Assembly: GCA_964448135.1 (NCBI GenBank)
Contig: CAYUVH010000011.1
Coordinates: 1 to 64,000 of the forward strand
Direction: 5' to 3'
Source: CAYUVH01 sp964448135
Lineage (GTDB): Bacteria > Verrucomicrobiota > Verrucomicrobiia > Limisphaerales > UBA8199
DNA length: 64,000 bases
Part shown: positions 35,398 to 44,046 of the stretch, piece after piece
Numbering within the stretch: position 1 is the first letter of the stretch
Layout: the number at the start of each line of letters is the position of its first letter
Made by a program: the position numbers and the translations under genes
The notes under the pieces: generated by a model
The model's database searches: none
The model's input: the letters and a program-made list of their open reading frames with translations, nothing else
Told to the model about the DNA's origin: nothing

Positions 35398-35769
35398 ATG
35401 ACAAACGAACTCGAGAATGCAGTCCGCACGCTGGGCCTGGAGAAATACCAGCGCCACATTTTTCTTTGCGTCAACGAAACCGAGCCCAAATGTGCCCCCA
35501 GCGCCCAAGGCCTCGAATCCTGGGAATTCCTCAAACGACGTCTGAAGGAACTGAATCTCGTCGGACCTCAGGCGCTTGTCTATCGCACGCGCGTGCAATG
35601 CCTGCGCGTGTGCACCCAGGGTCCCATCGCCGTCGTGTATCCCGAAGGCACGTGGTATCACTCCTGCACGCCGGCGGCGCTGGAACGCATCATCCAGGAT
35701 CACCTCGTCAATGGCCGCGTCGTGGAAGACCTGGCCTTTGCGCGAAATCCCCTGTCATCGGGGGATTGA
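35398..35769 (+). CDS. Thioredoxin-like [2Fe-2S] ferredoxin
   Basis: 123 residues beginning 18 bp after the C39 peptidase stop. Four cysteines are positioned as in (2Fe-2S) thioredoxin-like ferredoxins: Cys24 and Cys32 (IFLCVNETEPKCAP), Cys68 and Cys72 (RVQCLRVCTQGPI), with IAVVYPEGTWYHSC after them. It is a cytoplasmic electron carrier; a partner enzyme cannot be assigned from the context. Confidence 0.85.
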   Translation: MTNELENAVRTLGLEKYQRHIFLCVNETEPKCAPSAQGLESWEFLKRRLKELNLVGPQALVYRTRVQCLRVCTQGPIAVVYPEGTWYHSCTPAALERIIQDHLVNGRVVEDLAFARNPLSSGD

Positions 35770-35776
35770 GTACGCG

Positions 35777-36112
35777 CTATTTGTTGAAGGCCTTGTCCGA
35801 CTTTGCGGCGAGGACGAAATCATTTTCCGTGAGCCCATCCACGGAGTGCGTCCAAATCGAAAGCTTCACCTTTCCCCAAGTGAGATAAATGTCCGGATGA
35901 TGTCCCTGCTCCTCGGCGATTTTTCCAACCTTGTTCGTGAAAGCGAGAGCCTTCACAAAATTTGGAAATTTGTATTCCTTTTCCAATTGATGCCCCTTCG
36001 CGACCTGCCACTGACCGCCCAGTTCGCGCCTCAATTTTGCCAACGCCTTGCCGCTTAATTTGGTGGATTCGCCATTGCAGGCAGCGCATTCTTTTTTAGC
36101 CAAAGCATTCAT
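35777..36112 (-). CDS. phhB: Pterin-4a-carbinolamine dehydratase
   Basis: 111 residues from ATG 36112, preceded by GGAG 10 nt upstream. The family motif is EEQGHHPDIYLTWGKVKLSI with the active-site His pair, followed by WTHSVDGLTENDF. It recycles tetrahydropterin cofactor after aromatic amino acid hydroxylation; some bacterial members act as transcription co-factors (DCoH). The N-terminus carries an extra pair of cysteines (KECAACNGES), a variation seen in several bacterial homologues. Confidence 0.9.
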   Translation of the reverse strand: MNALAKKECAACNGESTKLSGKALAKLRRELGGQWQVAKGHQLEKEYKFPNFVKALAFTNKVGKIAEEQGHHPDIYLTWGKVKLSIWTHSVDGLTENDFVLAAKSDKAFNK

Positions 36113-36193
36113 ATTCGTGTCTCCGTCCGATTTTCCAAAATCCTCTGCCACCAAATGTAGCACGGAAACACCATGCGGGCGAAATAAACCCCA

Positions 36194-36213
36194 ATTCGAG
36201 CTTCGTCATTCCC
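36194..36213. repeat. 20-bp repeat shared with 61972-61991
   Basis: ATTCGAGCTTCGTCATTCCC is identical at both places and lies at the 3' end of a minus-strand gene each time (ceramidase-like and HAD-type). Confidence 0.6.
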
Positions 36214-37645
36214 GCGCGCCCGCTTCAATAAACGCCCGCTGCCGCAACAGGCTCTCCCGGATGACTGCTTCAATACCAATCGCAAACGGTGCCGGAGTCG
36301 CTCCGCGCGCGTGGTTTGAATCGTTCACCTCATAGCCGCCCTCCGGCAGCATCGCTTCCGTCGGCAGATACGACCTCGCCTCCTGGCTGTAGCCCCAGGT
36401 GACAACTTTCAACGGTGTGAGCCAGGAGTCAATCTTCCCGCGCCATTCGACGCAGGGTTCGCCGGCCGAATGCACCACCCACTGGTTCGTCGCGAGCCGT
36501 ATCAAGCCAATGGGCCAAGGATCGCCGAGCGCGAATCCCTCCCCGCTCCGGTAGCGCTCGAGCCAGTAGTCGCCGAGAGCAATCTTGTATTGATTCGTGT
36601 TTTCCGATGGGTCCAGCGCGGCCATTTTTTCATAGATGGAAATCGCTGGCGGCGATCCGCGCGGCAGAAACGGACGATCTGAAGCTCCCGCCAGATCCAG
36701 CGTGAGACTGGCGCCGTCGGATTTCATCGCCGCAATCGTCGCCGACGCCAGATCTTTTCCTGCTTGGGCAAGCGCGACCGGGCTGGAGGTGCTGAAGCGG
36801 TTATTGTTCGTATCCGCGAGGACGCGCGGACGCACATTGCCGGCGAAACCCTGGATGAACTGCGCGTGCGTCCCCTCCCCCAAAGCCCGCTTTAGTTCCC
36901 GGCGTGTCACTCCGGGAAAATCCGCCGAGATGCATGAGTAATCGAACCCGTAGGCAATCACCGCATGGCAGGCATAAGAGACCACGACGGCGGCCGCGCT
37001 TCCGTCCGCCGGAGCCAGCCGCATCACCCAGACTTTTTCATCGTAGGGGGCCCGGGGATTCGGCGCCATGGTCGTGCGACCGTGCTTATCGCGGCTGCGC
37101 CGATTTATCGCGACGTCGGATTTGCCTTCGAAGACCTCGATTTGAACTGGCCGGAGTGATTTTCGCGCCGCGCGCGCCGCGCCCACGATTTTCTCCTCCA
37201 GGGCGTCGAAATAGTCGCGCTCGATGGCCGGCGCCGGACCTACCCCGCCCATCAGGCTGCGAATCATGTAAGGTCCGCTGTGGGTGTGCGAAGCGTTCAG
37301 CACGCACAAATTCCATTCCACGCCCAACTCCTGAACGAGTCGGGTGCGGATACGGTCGGAAAGCTCATGCGGCAAGCCCACCAAATCGAAGGAAACGAGA
37401 ACAAACGAGCGCCCCTGGTTGTCTTTCAGCAGCAAAAGCTGCGCAAAGAGCGGATCCAGCACGCGCTTCGCCGGAGTTTCCGGACCGCCGCGACCGCCGA
37501 GCGCGATCCCCAAGGGAGGCGTAATTTCCACCTCTGCCCAACCTCCGGACTGTGGAAGATTCGTTAGCACTCCCGCGCCTGCCTCACGAATACAGGACAA
37601 TCCGCACAGGATTACCAGCAGCCCGCACAGGAGTCTTCGGTTCAC
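36206..37645 (-). CDS. Secreted neutral/alkaline ceramidase-like hydrolase
   Basis: 479 residues with a signal peptide (LLCGLLVILCGLSCIREAGA). The N-terminal domain of neutral/alkaline non-lysosomal ceramidases is recognisable from WAEVEITPPLGIALGGRGG, SFDLVGLPHELSDRI, the zinc-binding LNASHTHSGP and VVSYACHAVIAYG, and FIQGFAGNVRPRV. It lacks the C-terminal ceramidase domain. Many verrucomicrobial and planctomycetal proteins share this shorter architecture and are unlikely all to be ceramidases, so substrate assignment is tentative; an extracytoplasmic amidase or hydrolase is the safest call. Confidence 0.8.
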   Translation of the reverse strand: MNRRLLCGLLVILCGLSCIREAGAGVLTNLPQSGGWAEVEITPPLGIALGGRGGPETPAKRVLDPLFAQLLLLKDNQGRSFVLVSFDLVGLPHELSDRIRTRLVQELGVEWNLCVLNASHTHSGPYMIRSLMGGVGPAPAIERDYFDALEEKIVGAARAARKSLRPVQIEVFEGKSDVAINRRSRDKHGRTTMAPNPRAPYDEKVWVMRLAPADGSAAAVVVSYACHAVIAYGFDYSCISADFPGVTRRELKRALGEGTHAQFIQGFAGNVRPRVLADTNNNRFSTSSPVALAQAGKDLASATIAAMKSDGASLTLDLAGASDRPFLPRGSPPAISIYEKMAALDPSENTNQYKIALGDYWLERYRSGEGFALGDPWPIGLIRLATNQWVVHSAGEPCVEWRGKIDSWLTPLKVVTWGYSQEARSYLPTEAMLPEGGYEVNDSNHARGATPAPFAIGIEAVIRESLLRQRAFIEAGARE

Positions 37646-37809
37646 GTCGTGAAGCCTTTCAAAAACTCATTGGCGGCGCAATTGGATTCCGGTTCGCTGC
37701 GTTCCGACCAGGAGCAGCGTGAAGGAAATTCGGCACTCTTGATTGTGGCATGATTCGTGCCGCGTTGAAGGGAGTTGGGGCGTGGGCTTTAAAGCCGTCG
37801 TACCACATT

Positions 37810-38628
37810 ATGAACGAAATCAAAATTTACGGGATGAATCCGGGTCGCTGGCTGCGCCCCTGCCTGCTTGCGTTACTGCTGCTGCCACTCGTGGTTTTCG
37901 GCGCCAGCACGGACGAAAAGTTCCCGGTGCTCACAATTGGGGCACGAACGTTCACAAATGTGACAGTCACCACCAAGGCCGCGGACTACATCTTCATCCT
38001 CCATGACGCCGGAATGACCAATCTCAAATTGGACAAGCTCCCGCGAGAGCTACGGATCCAACTGGGCTATGAGGTGGCGCCCGAACTGGATACCTCCTCG
38101 AATGCCCCGCCCAAATGGGCCCAGCAGCTGGTGCCATCTTCAAAACAGAAAGAGCTCTCGGCTCTCACCAAGAATATTCACGAACAGGGAGCCGTCATGG
38201 TCGGAAAGATCAGGCACATGGATTTGAAGATCGCCTATGCGATACTGGCGGGGTTGGTGTTGTCTTACCTGAGTTTTTGCGGTCTTTGTGTGCTGCTCTG
38301 TCGCAAGGCGGGTAACCCGGCGGATTTTCTGATCTGGTTCCCCTGGCTGCAATGGATTCCGCTCTATCGGGCGGCCGGCATGGCTCCGGCGTGGTTCCTG
38401 GCCGACTTGATTCCGCCGGTCGCAGTATTTGTGCGCGTGGTATGGTGTTTCAAGATCTGCAGGGCTCGCGGCAAGAGCCCGGCGCTGGGCATTGCCCTGC
38501 TCTTTCCGGTGACTTCCCTCTTTACCTTTCTTTATCTCGCTTTGGCGGACAGAGACAAGGGCAAGCCGAAGGACGAATCGGCCGCATCCACCCGACCCGT
38601 GTTCGGCGTGACTGCTTCCAGCCAATAA
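37810..38628 (+). CDS. Membrane protein with C-terminal multi-pass domain
   Basis: About 272 residues from ATG 37810; ATGs at 37750 and 37834 are alternatives and none has a clear ribosome site. A signal-like segment (CLLALLLLPLVVFGAS) is followed by a soluble domain of about 90 residues (FPVLTIGARTFTNVTVTT). Four or five helices follow: AYAILAGLVLSYLSFCGLCV, then the WFPWLQWIPLYRAAGMAPAW segment and LGIALLFPVTSLFTFLYLAL. The last part resembles small DUF5684-type signal-peptidase-associated membrane modules. Function unknown. Confidence 0.55.
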   Translation: MNEIKIYGMNPGRWLRPCLLALLLLPLVVFGASTDEKFPVLTIGARTFTNVTVTTKAADYIFILHDAGMTNLKLDKLPRELRIQLGYEVAPELDTSSNAPPKWAQQLVPSSKQKELSALTKNIHEQGAVMVGKIRHMDLKIAYAILAGLVLSYLSFCGLCVLLCRKAGNPADFLIWFPWLQWIPLYRAAGMAPAWFLADLIPPVAVFVRVVWCFKICRARGKSPALGIALLFPVTSLFTFLYLALADRDKGKPKDESAASTRPVFGVTASSQ

Positions 38629-38641
38629 CCTCGCGGTTATT
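38624..38641. terminator. Hairpin joining two convergent stop codons
   Basis: AATAACC / GGTTATT arms around TCGC. The left arm contains the TAA of the plus-strand gene and the right arm the TAA of the minus-strand gene. No U-tract follows on either side, so a bidirectional terminator is only a possibility. Confidence 0.35.
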
Positions 38642-40961
38642 CCTGCGGATAGACCAATACCCGGTCGTGCACGAGCAGGATCAGGTCGGCTTTTCCATCC
38701 CCAGTGACGTCGGCCACGAATGCCTCCCGTGGCTCCGGCATGTTCCCCATGCGCCCGCGGAAGGTGCGTTCCTCGAAAACCTGCCAGCGATTCGCTGGCA
38801 CGAGCTTCCGCTCCGCGTCGAAAAGCACGACATCGATGTAATTTCGCCCGGTTTCCAGGAACACGATGTCCTTGCGACCATCGTTGTCCAAGTCTCCGGT
38901 TACCGCCGTATTCAGGAAACCGTCCTTGATGACCGTCTCGTAGGTGTCGAGCGTATTGAGATTCCAGACATCGCCCGCCAGTGGCAGGCAGCCGGCGATG
39001 TTCGGTCCCAGCAGGCCGACGGCGGGTTTGCCGTTGGCTCCGAAAGTAATTGATTGGAGGGCGTTGAATTCCGACGTCGGCAGCGGGATGTTGCGTACCA
39101 CCTGCCAGACTCCGGCGGCGTCGCGCTCGCAGAGGCTCAACGCCTTGCGTTCCGCGTCCAGCAAAAAGATCGCGCCCGTGACATTCGTGCCGTTGGGCAC
39201 CGCGGTGGCGGCGATGAGCCGTGAATTGCTCCCGGCGCCATTGATCTGTTCCTTCACTTTGAAAACCCAACCACCCTTCCCGGCAGCGGAATTGGTCCCA
39301 CCGTCCGGTTGCAAGGTCACCGCGCGCAAGAAATTCTTCTGCGCGAACAACAGCTCGGGTTTGCCATCGCCGTCCACGTCCGCGGAACTCAGCCACGGCT
39401 GCTCGATCGCGCCGCCGGGAGGAGCAACGTCCAATTCCTCGAAATCCTTGCCCGGAACCTGCAATAGCACCTTGACCTTTTCGTACGGCATCAACACCAC
39501 GAGGTCCATCAGTCCGTCCTGGTTAACGTCATGAAACGCGAGCGTCGCCGGGCTGGCTTTGAAGTCGTCCTTCAACTTTTGCGATTTGACCTGCCCGTCG
39601 GCGGTGCGGGTGACGAGCGAGCGCCGACCGTCCTGGTCCACGATCACGGTCAGGACCGGTTTCGAACCGGGCTGCAATTTGCCCGCCGCAAATACGAGCG
39701 GCTTGCCCTCGAGGGGGATCAGTGTCGGAAATGCCAGCCGCTGCTTTTCGTCCAGGCGCGTCGCGCCCAGTTGCTTTTCGTCCGGGCTGAGCATGAAGAT
39801 CTCCGTCTTGCCGTCCCCGCGCCAGTCCGCTGACGCCAGGTCACTCACGCCCGCCAGCGAGGGAAATGTTTTCGACTCGCCGAGCAGTCCGTTCTCCTGC
39901 TGCAAATAAAGCGAGATCTGGCCGCTCTCCGGTTCCGACACGATCAGGTCCGGTCGGCCGTCACCATTAACATCGGCCCACAGCAATCCGCGTTTCGATT
40001 TATCCGTATGAGTCAATGGCCACGTCTGAAATTGCCCCTGTTTGAAACCCGCGGAGAGAGGTTCCGCCGGCTGCTGCACAAATTCCGCGATCTGCGCGCG
40101 GCCGGAGTTTTGCGCGATAGTGATGAGGTCGGCCCCGCCTTTGTCACTCCATCGCTCGGCGCACCACGCCCGCACGGGCGGTTGGGTGAACCATATCTCG
40201 GGACCAAATTGCCCGCCCGCTTCCTGTCGCCGCAATCGAAACGGAGTCCGATCATCCCGATTCACCAGAAGCAAATCCACCTTGCCGTCTCCGTCGGCGT
40301 CGGTCAGCACCAGCGACTTCGCGGATCCCGAGTGCGGAATCTTCACCGGGTCCGCGAGGGTATGGTCTTCCTTTTGCAGAAACACGTAGATGCAGGATTC
40401 GCCCAACAGCACGAGGTCGGGGCGCTGATCGCCGTTCATGTCGGTCGTGCTCAACGAATCCGGCTGGAGCTGTCCGTCCTCGATGGGAAAACGTTTCGGT
40501 GTGCTCCAGGTGTTGCTGCCCTGGTTGTACAGCACGATCAATTCCTTTGGTTCGCCATAGTAGGCGATATCGGGACGGCCATCCCCGTTGAGGTCCGTGA
40601 CGACGATGGACGAAATGCGCTTTTCCGACGCGATGGATTCCAGGCGAAAACGGGCGTCCGGCGGCAGCTCGTTGATTTCCTTTTTGCGGGCGGTTTTGGG
40701 GTTGGGCGCCTGGTTGGTTTTTCCAGTACGGTTGTAAAGCAGGCTGATGCGGGAGCGCTGGTTGTTGACGACGATGATGTCCTTCAATCCGTCACCGTCG
40801 AGGTCAGCGACGCGCAACAGCGAAATCTGGTTTTCAATGGGAAACTGCTCGCGGCCGGTGAAGCCAAAGCGTCCGGCGACATCCGGCGCATCGGCGGCAC
40901 CTCCGGCGACGGTGAATCCGAAGAGTATCCCAATAACGGCAACAAGTCCCAAGCGCTTCAT
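38637..40961 (-). CDS. Secreted FG-GAP/VCBS repeat protein
   Basis: 774 residues with a signal peptide (LVAVIGILFGFTVAGGAA). At least seven FG-GAP/VCBS-type repeats, each with the calcium-binding DxDGDGxxD pattern: VADLDGDGLKDIIVVN, VTDLNGDGRPDIAYYG, TTDMNGDQRPDLVLLG, LTDADGDGKVDLLLVN, WADVNGDGRPDLIVSE, SADVDGDGKPELLFAQ, TGDLDNDGRKDIVFLE. These fold into a beta-propeller and usually mediate adhesion or carbohydrate/protein binding outside the cell. No enzymatic domain is visible. Confidence 0.87.
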   Translation of the reverse strand: MKRLGLVAVIGILFGFTVAGGAADAPDVAGRFGFTGREQFPIENQISLLRVADLDGDGLKDIIVVNNQRSRISLLYNRTGKTNQAPNPKTARKKEINELPPDARFRLESIASEKRISSIVVTDLNGDGRPDIAYYGEPKELIVLYNQGSNTWSTPKRFPIEDGQLQPDSLSTTDMNGDQRPDLVLLGESCIYVFLQKEDHTLADPVKIPHSGSAKSLVLTDADGDGKVDLLLVNRDDRTPFRLRRQEAGGQFGPEIWFTQPPVRAWCAERWSDKGGADLITIAQNSGRAQIAEFVQQPAEPLSAGFKQGQFQTWPLTHTDKSKRGLLWADVNGDGRPDLIVSEPESGQISLYLQQENGLLGESKTFPSLAGVSDLASADWRGDGKTEIFMLSPDEKQLGATRLDEKQRLAFPTLIPLEGKPLVFAAGKLQPGSKPVLTVIVDQDGRRSLVTRTADGQVKSQKLKDDFKASPATLAFHDVNQDGLMDLVVLMPYEKVKVLLQVPGKDFEELDVAPPGGAIEQPWLSSADVDGDGKPELLFAQKNFLRAVTLQPDGGTNSAAGKGGWVFKVKEQINGAGSNSRLIAATAVPNGTNVTGAIFLLDAERKALSLCERDAAGVWQVVRNIPLPTSEFNALQSITFGANGKPAVGLLGPNIAGCLPLAGDVWNLNTLDTYETVIKDGFLNTAVTGDLDNDGRKDIVFLETGRNYIDVVLFDAERKLVPANRWQVFEERTFRGRMGNMPEPREAFVADVTGDGKADLILLVHDRVLVYPQE

Positions 40962-41157
40962 ATAAGTCGACGCGAAAGTGCCACTTCAGGGGGAGGCAGG
41001 CAAGGCAATCGGTTAGTTAGCGATTCAGCGATTTGGTGATTCAATGATTAGAAAGACATGAGCCAGGCGCGGATTGTGATTACCAATGAAACGAAGGTAA
41101 CGAAGCAGGAAAGGCGTTGAACGGCAGCCCGATTTACCTGGGTCAGGTTGGGGCTTG

Positions 41158-41580
41158 CTACTCTCCGATAAAGTGCAGCGCGAGGCTTCGCGAGTGGGAC
41201 GCCAGGCGGTGCTCCCAAAGATACAGGCCCTGCCAGGTGCCCAGGGCGAGGCGGCCGGAAACCACGGGGATGGAAAGATTGACGGCGGTGAGGGCGGTAC
41301 GGACGTGGGCGGGCATGTCATCGTCGCCTTCGGCGGTGTGGCGGAAGAGGGAATCGCCATCCGGCGCGAGGCGGGCGAAGAAGCGCTCCAGGTCGCGACG
41401 GACTTCCGGGTCGGCATTCTCCTGAATCAACAATGAAGCGGAAGTGTGGCGAAGATGGACCGTGAACAACCCGGTCGTTACCTTCAGGCCATCGATCCAG
41501 CTGCAGGCCTGGTCGGTGAACTCGTAGAACCCCCGTCCGCGGGTGCGGATGGTCAGTTCGTGTGCAGCCTGTCGCAACAT
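41158..41580 (-). CDS. yjbQ: YjbQ-family protein (UPF0047)
   Basis: 140 residues, full length. Landmarks are TVHLRHTSASLLIQENADPE and ERFFARLAPDG, GDDDMPAHVRTALT and GTWQGLYLWEHR. The family has weak thiamine-phosphate synthase activity in some members, but its main role is uncertain. It lies 21 bp downstream of the coiled-coil/TPR gene on the same strand, so it is probably co-transcribed. Confidence 0.88.
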   Translation of the reverse strand: MLRQAAHELTIRTRGRGFYEFTDQACSWIDGLKVTTGLFTVHLRHTSASLLIQENADPEVRRDLERFFARLAPDGDSLFRHTAEGDDDMPAHVRTALTAVNLSIPVVSGRLALGTWQGLYLWEHRLASHSRSLALHFIGE

Positions 41581-41601
41581 TACCCCGGCGAGCGTTCGCC
41601 G

Positions 41602-43770
41602 CTACTCCGCAGACTTCTTTTGTTCCATCATTTTTTCCAGGTCGGGGCTGGCCTGGGCTCCGGCGGCGATCGCCTTCTGGTAGTGCCACTTGGCAAGTTC
41701 AACCAAAGGCGGGTCCTGGGTGAGATAGACGAAAGCGAGATTCTTGTGGGCGTCGCCAAAAGTCGGCTGAAGCTGAATGGCTTTGCGGAAGGCGCTCTCA
41801 GCGGGACCGCGCATGCCTTTTTCGCTCATGGCCAGGCCGAGAAGATTCTGCACCTGGGGGTCCTGCCCGTTGATCTTCGCGGCGCGGCCCAGGACATCCA
41901 GCGCGTCATCGTAACGATGCTGTTGGAAGCGCAGATTTCCCAGGAGTGACAGGCTGAAGACGTCGTTGGGATCGATCGCGAGGGCCTTGCGGATGTTCGA
42001 GTCAGCCTCATCAAACTTCTTCATCTGCAATTGGATGGTAGCCAGGTTGGCAAGGCTGGTCACGTTCTGGTTGTCCTGTTTGACGACTTTGATGTAATCG
42101 GCTTCGGCCTGATCGAATTTCTTTTGCGCAAAATGGCGCTGAGCCTCGGCCGCGAAGACCGTGGTCCCGGCCGGCAGGGGCTTTTGGGTTGTGCGCGGAA
42201 CGCCATTCGCGTCGAGCGCCGGCTCCGGCGCCTTGAGCATGGCCAGCTCCTCGGCGGTATAGGGAATCCGCTTCGCTTCCACCACTTCGAGCCGGGACTG
42301 GACGGTCGCGAGCTGATTTTCGAGCTCGATGACCCGGGCGGAGAGATCGGGCCCTTTCTTGTTCTTCAAGTCCTTGTTCATCGCCACGAGTTGCTTCTTC
42401 AGCTCGTCGCGTGAGCGCTCGGCTTCCTGGAGCTTGCGTTCGTAGCTGTCCCGCTCCGCGGTCCGGGCCGCGAGTTCCTTGCTGGTGGAGGAGAGTTGCT
42501 TGTTCGCGATGGCAAGCTGGCTGTTGGCAGTGGTCAGACGTCCGCGCAATTCATCCCGTTCGCGCTCGACTTCCTTCAGCTTGCGGGCATCGGGCTGGGA
42601 CTTGCTGTTCCGCTCCGCCGACGCCAGCGCCGACGCGGTCTGCGCATTGGCCTGTTTCAAGCGATTGAGCAGGGTTGAATTTTCGTAGCGCAATATTTCC
42701 TTGTCCGATTGCAGCGCGGCGATCTGCGCCTGGGCCTTGGCCAGCGCGCGTGCGTTTTCCTCCGCCTTTTTGGCGGTCGGGTTGCTCGCCTGCAGCGAAG
42801 TGAGCTGCTTCTTCAGAATTTCATTCTCCGCGCGCAATGCCGCCGCCGCCTGCCCTTCCGGGGTGAGCGTGGCCACGCGTTTCTCCAGCGCCGCTTTGTC
42901 CTTCGCCAGCCGGTCCGCCCGCGCCGTTTCTTCGGCGAGCTTTTGCTTGGTTTGCGCGAGTGACTTGCGCGCCTCGTCCAAAGTCGCGGAACTGACGGGC
43001 GCGGATTTCATGCCGTCGAGTTTCGCCTGCAACGCTGCCTTGTCGCGGGCGAGGGCGTCCGCGCGCTCGGCCTGCCGGGTGGCCTGGCGATTCGTTTCGG
43101 CCAACGCCTGCTCCATCTGAGCGATGGTCTTGGGGTCCGCCACGGGCTTGGCTTTGGCCTGCGCCAGGCTGGCTTTCAGCAAGTCGTTCTCTTTCTCCAA
43201 TTGTTTCGCGCGGCTTTCCGACTGCTGCAAGGCGACGGGGTCCGCGGCGGCCGGCCGCACTGACAATGCTTCCCTTAGCTTTGATTCCAGAGAATTTTTG
43301 TCCATCTGCAATTGCCGCACTTGTTCCTGAACGGCACTGAGCTGGCTGCCGAGGTCTGCGGGCGGAGGGGGAGCAATCGCCGGGGAAAGGGGTGCCATCG
43401 GCGTTGCAGCCGGAGCTATGGTTCGCGGAGGAGCGGTGGTAACCGCAGGCGCCGGCGTGACCGCTGGCTGGGGAGGTGCCGCGTCAGGAACCTTCTCGGT
43501 GAGGGACGCGATACGCGAGCTCAGGTAATTCTGGCGGAAATTGACCACCTGGGGATTCCATTGGGGATAGCCGTTCTTAAAGCGCTGCAAGGCGATCTGG
43601 GCTTCACGATACTTCGTCAGCGCCTGGGGCAGACGGTCCTGTTGATTCAGCGCGTCGGCCTGCTGAATCGTGTTGTAGATCTGGATGTATTGATCGTCGG
43701 GCGTCTGGGCTGCCGCGCGGATAACCGACAACAACAATGCCAACGCAAAAAAGACAACGGGCCGCTTCAT
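41602..43770 (-). CDS. Exported long coiled-coil protein with C-terminal TPRs
   Basis: 722 residues from ATG 43770, with a signal peptide (VVFFALALLLSVIRAAAQ). A short TPR-like N-terminus is followed by a proline/alanine-rich linker, then about 370 residues of coiled coil (QVRQLQMDKNSLESKLREAL through RVIELENQLATVQSRLEVVE). The C-terminus has three or four TPRs (AQRHFAQKKFDQAEADYIKV, QHRYDDALDVLGRAAKINGQ, SAFRKAIQLQPTFGDAHKN). It is probably a periplasmic scaffold. It follows the FtsK gene on the same strand, but 276 bp with a repeat element separate them, so membership of that operon is uncertain. Confidence 0.75.
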   Translation of the reverse strand: MKRPVVFFALALLLSVIRAAAQTPDDQYIQIYNTIQQADALNQQDRLPQALTKYREAQIALQRFKNGYPQWNPQVVNFRQNYLSSRIASLTEKVPDAAPPQPAVTPAPAVTTAPPRTIAPAATPMAPLSPAIAPPPPADLGSQLSAVQEQVRQLQMDKNSLESKLREALSVRPAAADPVALQQSESRAKQLEKENDLLKASLAQAKAKPVADPKTIAQMEQALAETNRQATRQAERADALARDKAALQAKLDGMKSAPVSSATLDEARKSLAQTKQKLAEETARADRLAKDKAALEKRVATLTPEGQAAAALRAENEILKKQLTSLQASNPTAKKAEENARALAKAQAQIAALQSDKEILRYENSTLLNRLKQANAQTASALASAERNSKSQPDARKLKEVERERDELRGRLTTANSQLAIANKQLSSTSKELAARTAERDSYERKLQEAERSRDELKKQLVAMNKDLKNKKGPDLSARVIELENQLATVQSRLEVVEAKRIPYTAEELAMLKAPEPALDANGVPRTTQKPLPAGTTVFAAEAQRHFAQKKFDQAEADYIKVVKQDNQNVTSLANLATIQLQMKKFDEADSNIRKALAIDPNDVFSLSLLGNLRFQQHRYDDALDVLGRAAKINGQDPQVQNLLGLAMSEKGMRGPAESAFRKAIQLQPTFGDAHKNLAFVYLTQDPPLVELAKWHYQKAIAAGAQASPDLEKMMEQKKSAE

Positions 43771-43906
43771 TACCTGCAAAAATAGGCCATCTACCACAGC
43801 TTTGGCAATGCCGGGAAAACCCTGGGAAATTCCCGGGGCGCAGCATGACAATGCCACCCGAAGCGCGGAGAGCTGGGGCGGCGTGAAGGGGCGGGAAGCA
43901 GAATCC

Positions 43907-44036
43907 CCCTCACCCCTGCCACATCCCAAAGGAGAGGGAGAGCATTTGGGCGGCGTCACAAATCGTCACCATCTGGCGGACGTGGTCTGCGCTGGGTCGC
44001 CGGTGAGAGCGAGCGGCGTTAGCTTTGCTGCTACAG
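43907..44036 (-). repeat. Composite intergenic repeat, copy 2
   Basis: Read on the minus strand: CTGTAGCAGCAAAGCTAACG, about 100 bp, then CTCTCCTTTGGGATG and GGGGTGAGGG. It starts 10 bp after the stop codon of the FtsK-type ATPase gene, in the same orientation. It mirrors copy 1, which starts 8 bp after the Ig-like gene. Confidence 0.7.
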
Positions 44037-44046
44037 CGGGCGGGGC

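Noticed and set aside
41602..43959. A start at 43959 for the coiled-coil/TPR protein
   Set aside because: The extra 63 residues cross the composite repeat and would place the signal peptide internally. ATG 43770 fits an export signal and an AGG ribosome site.
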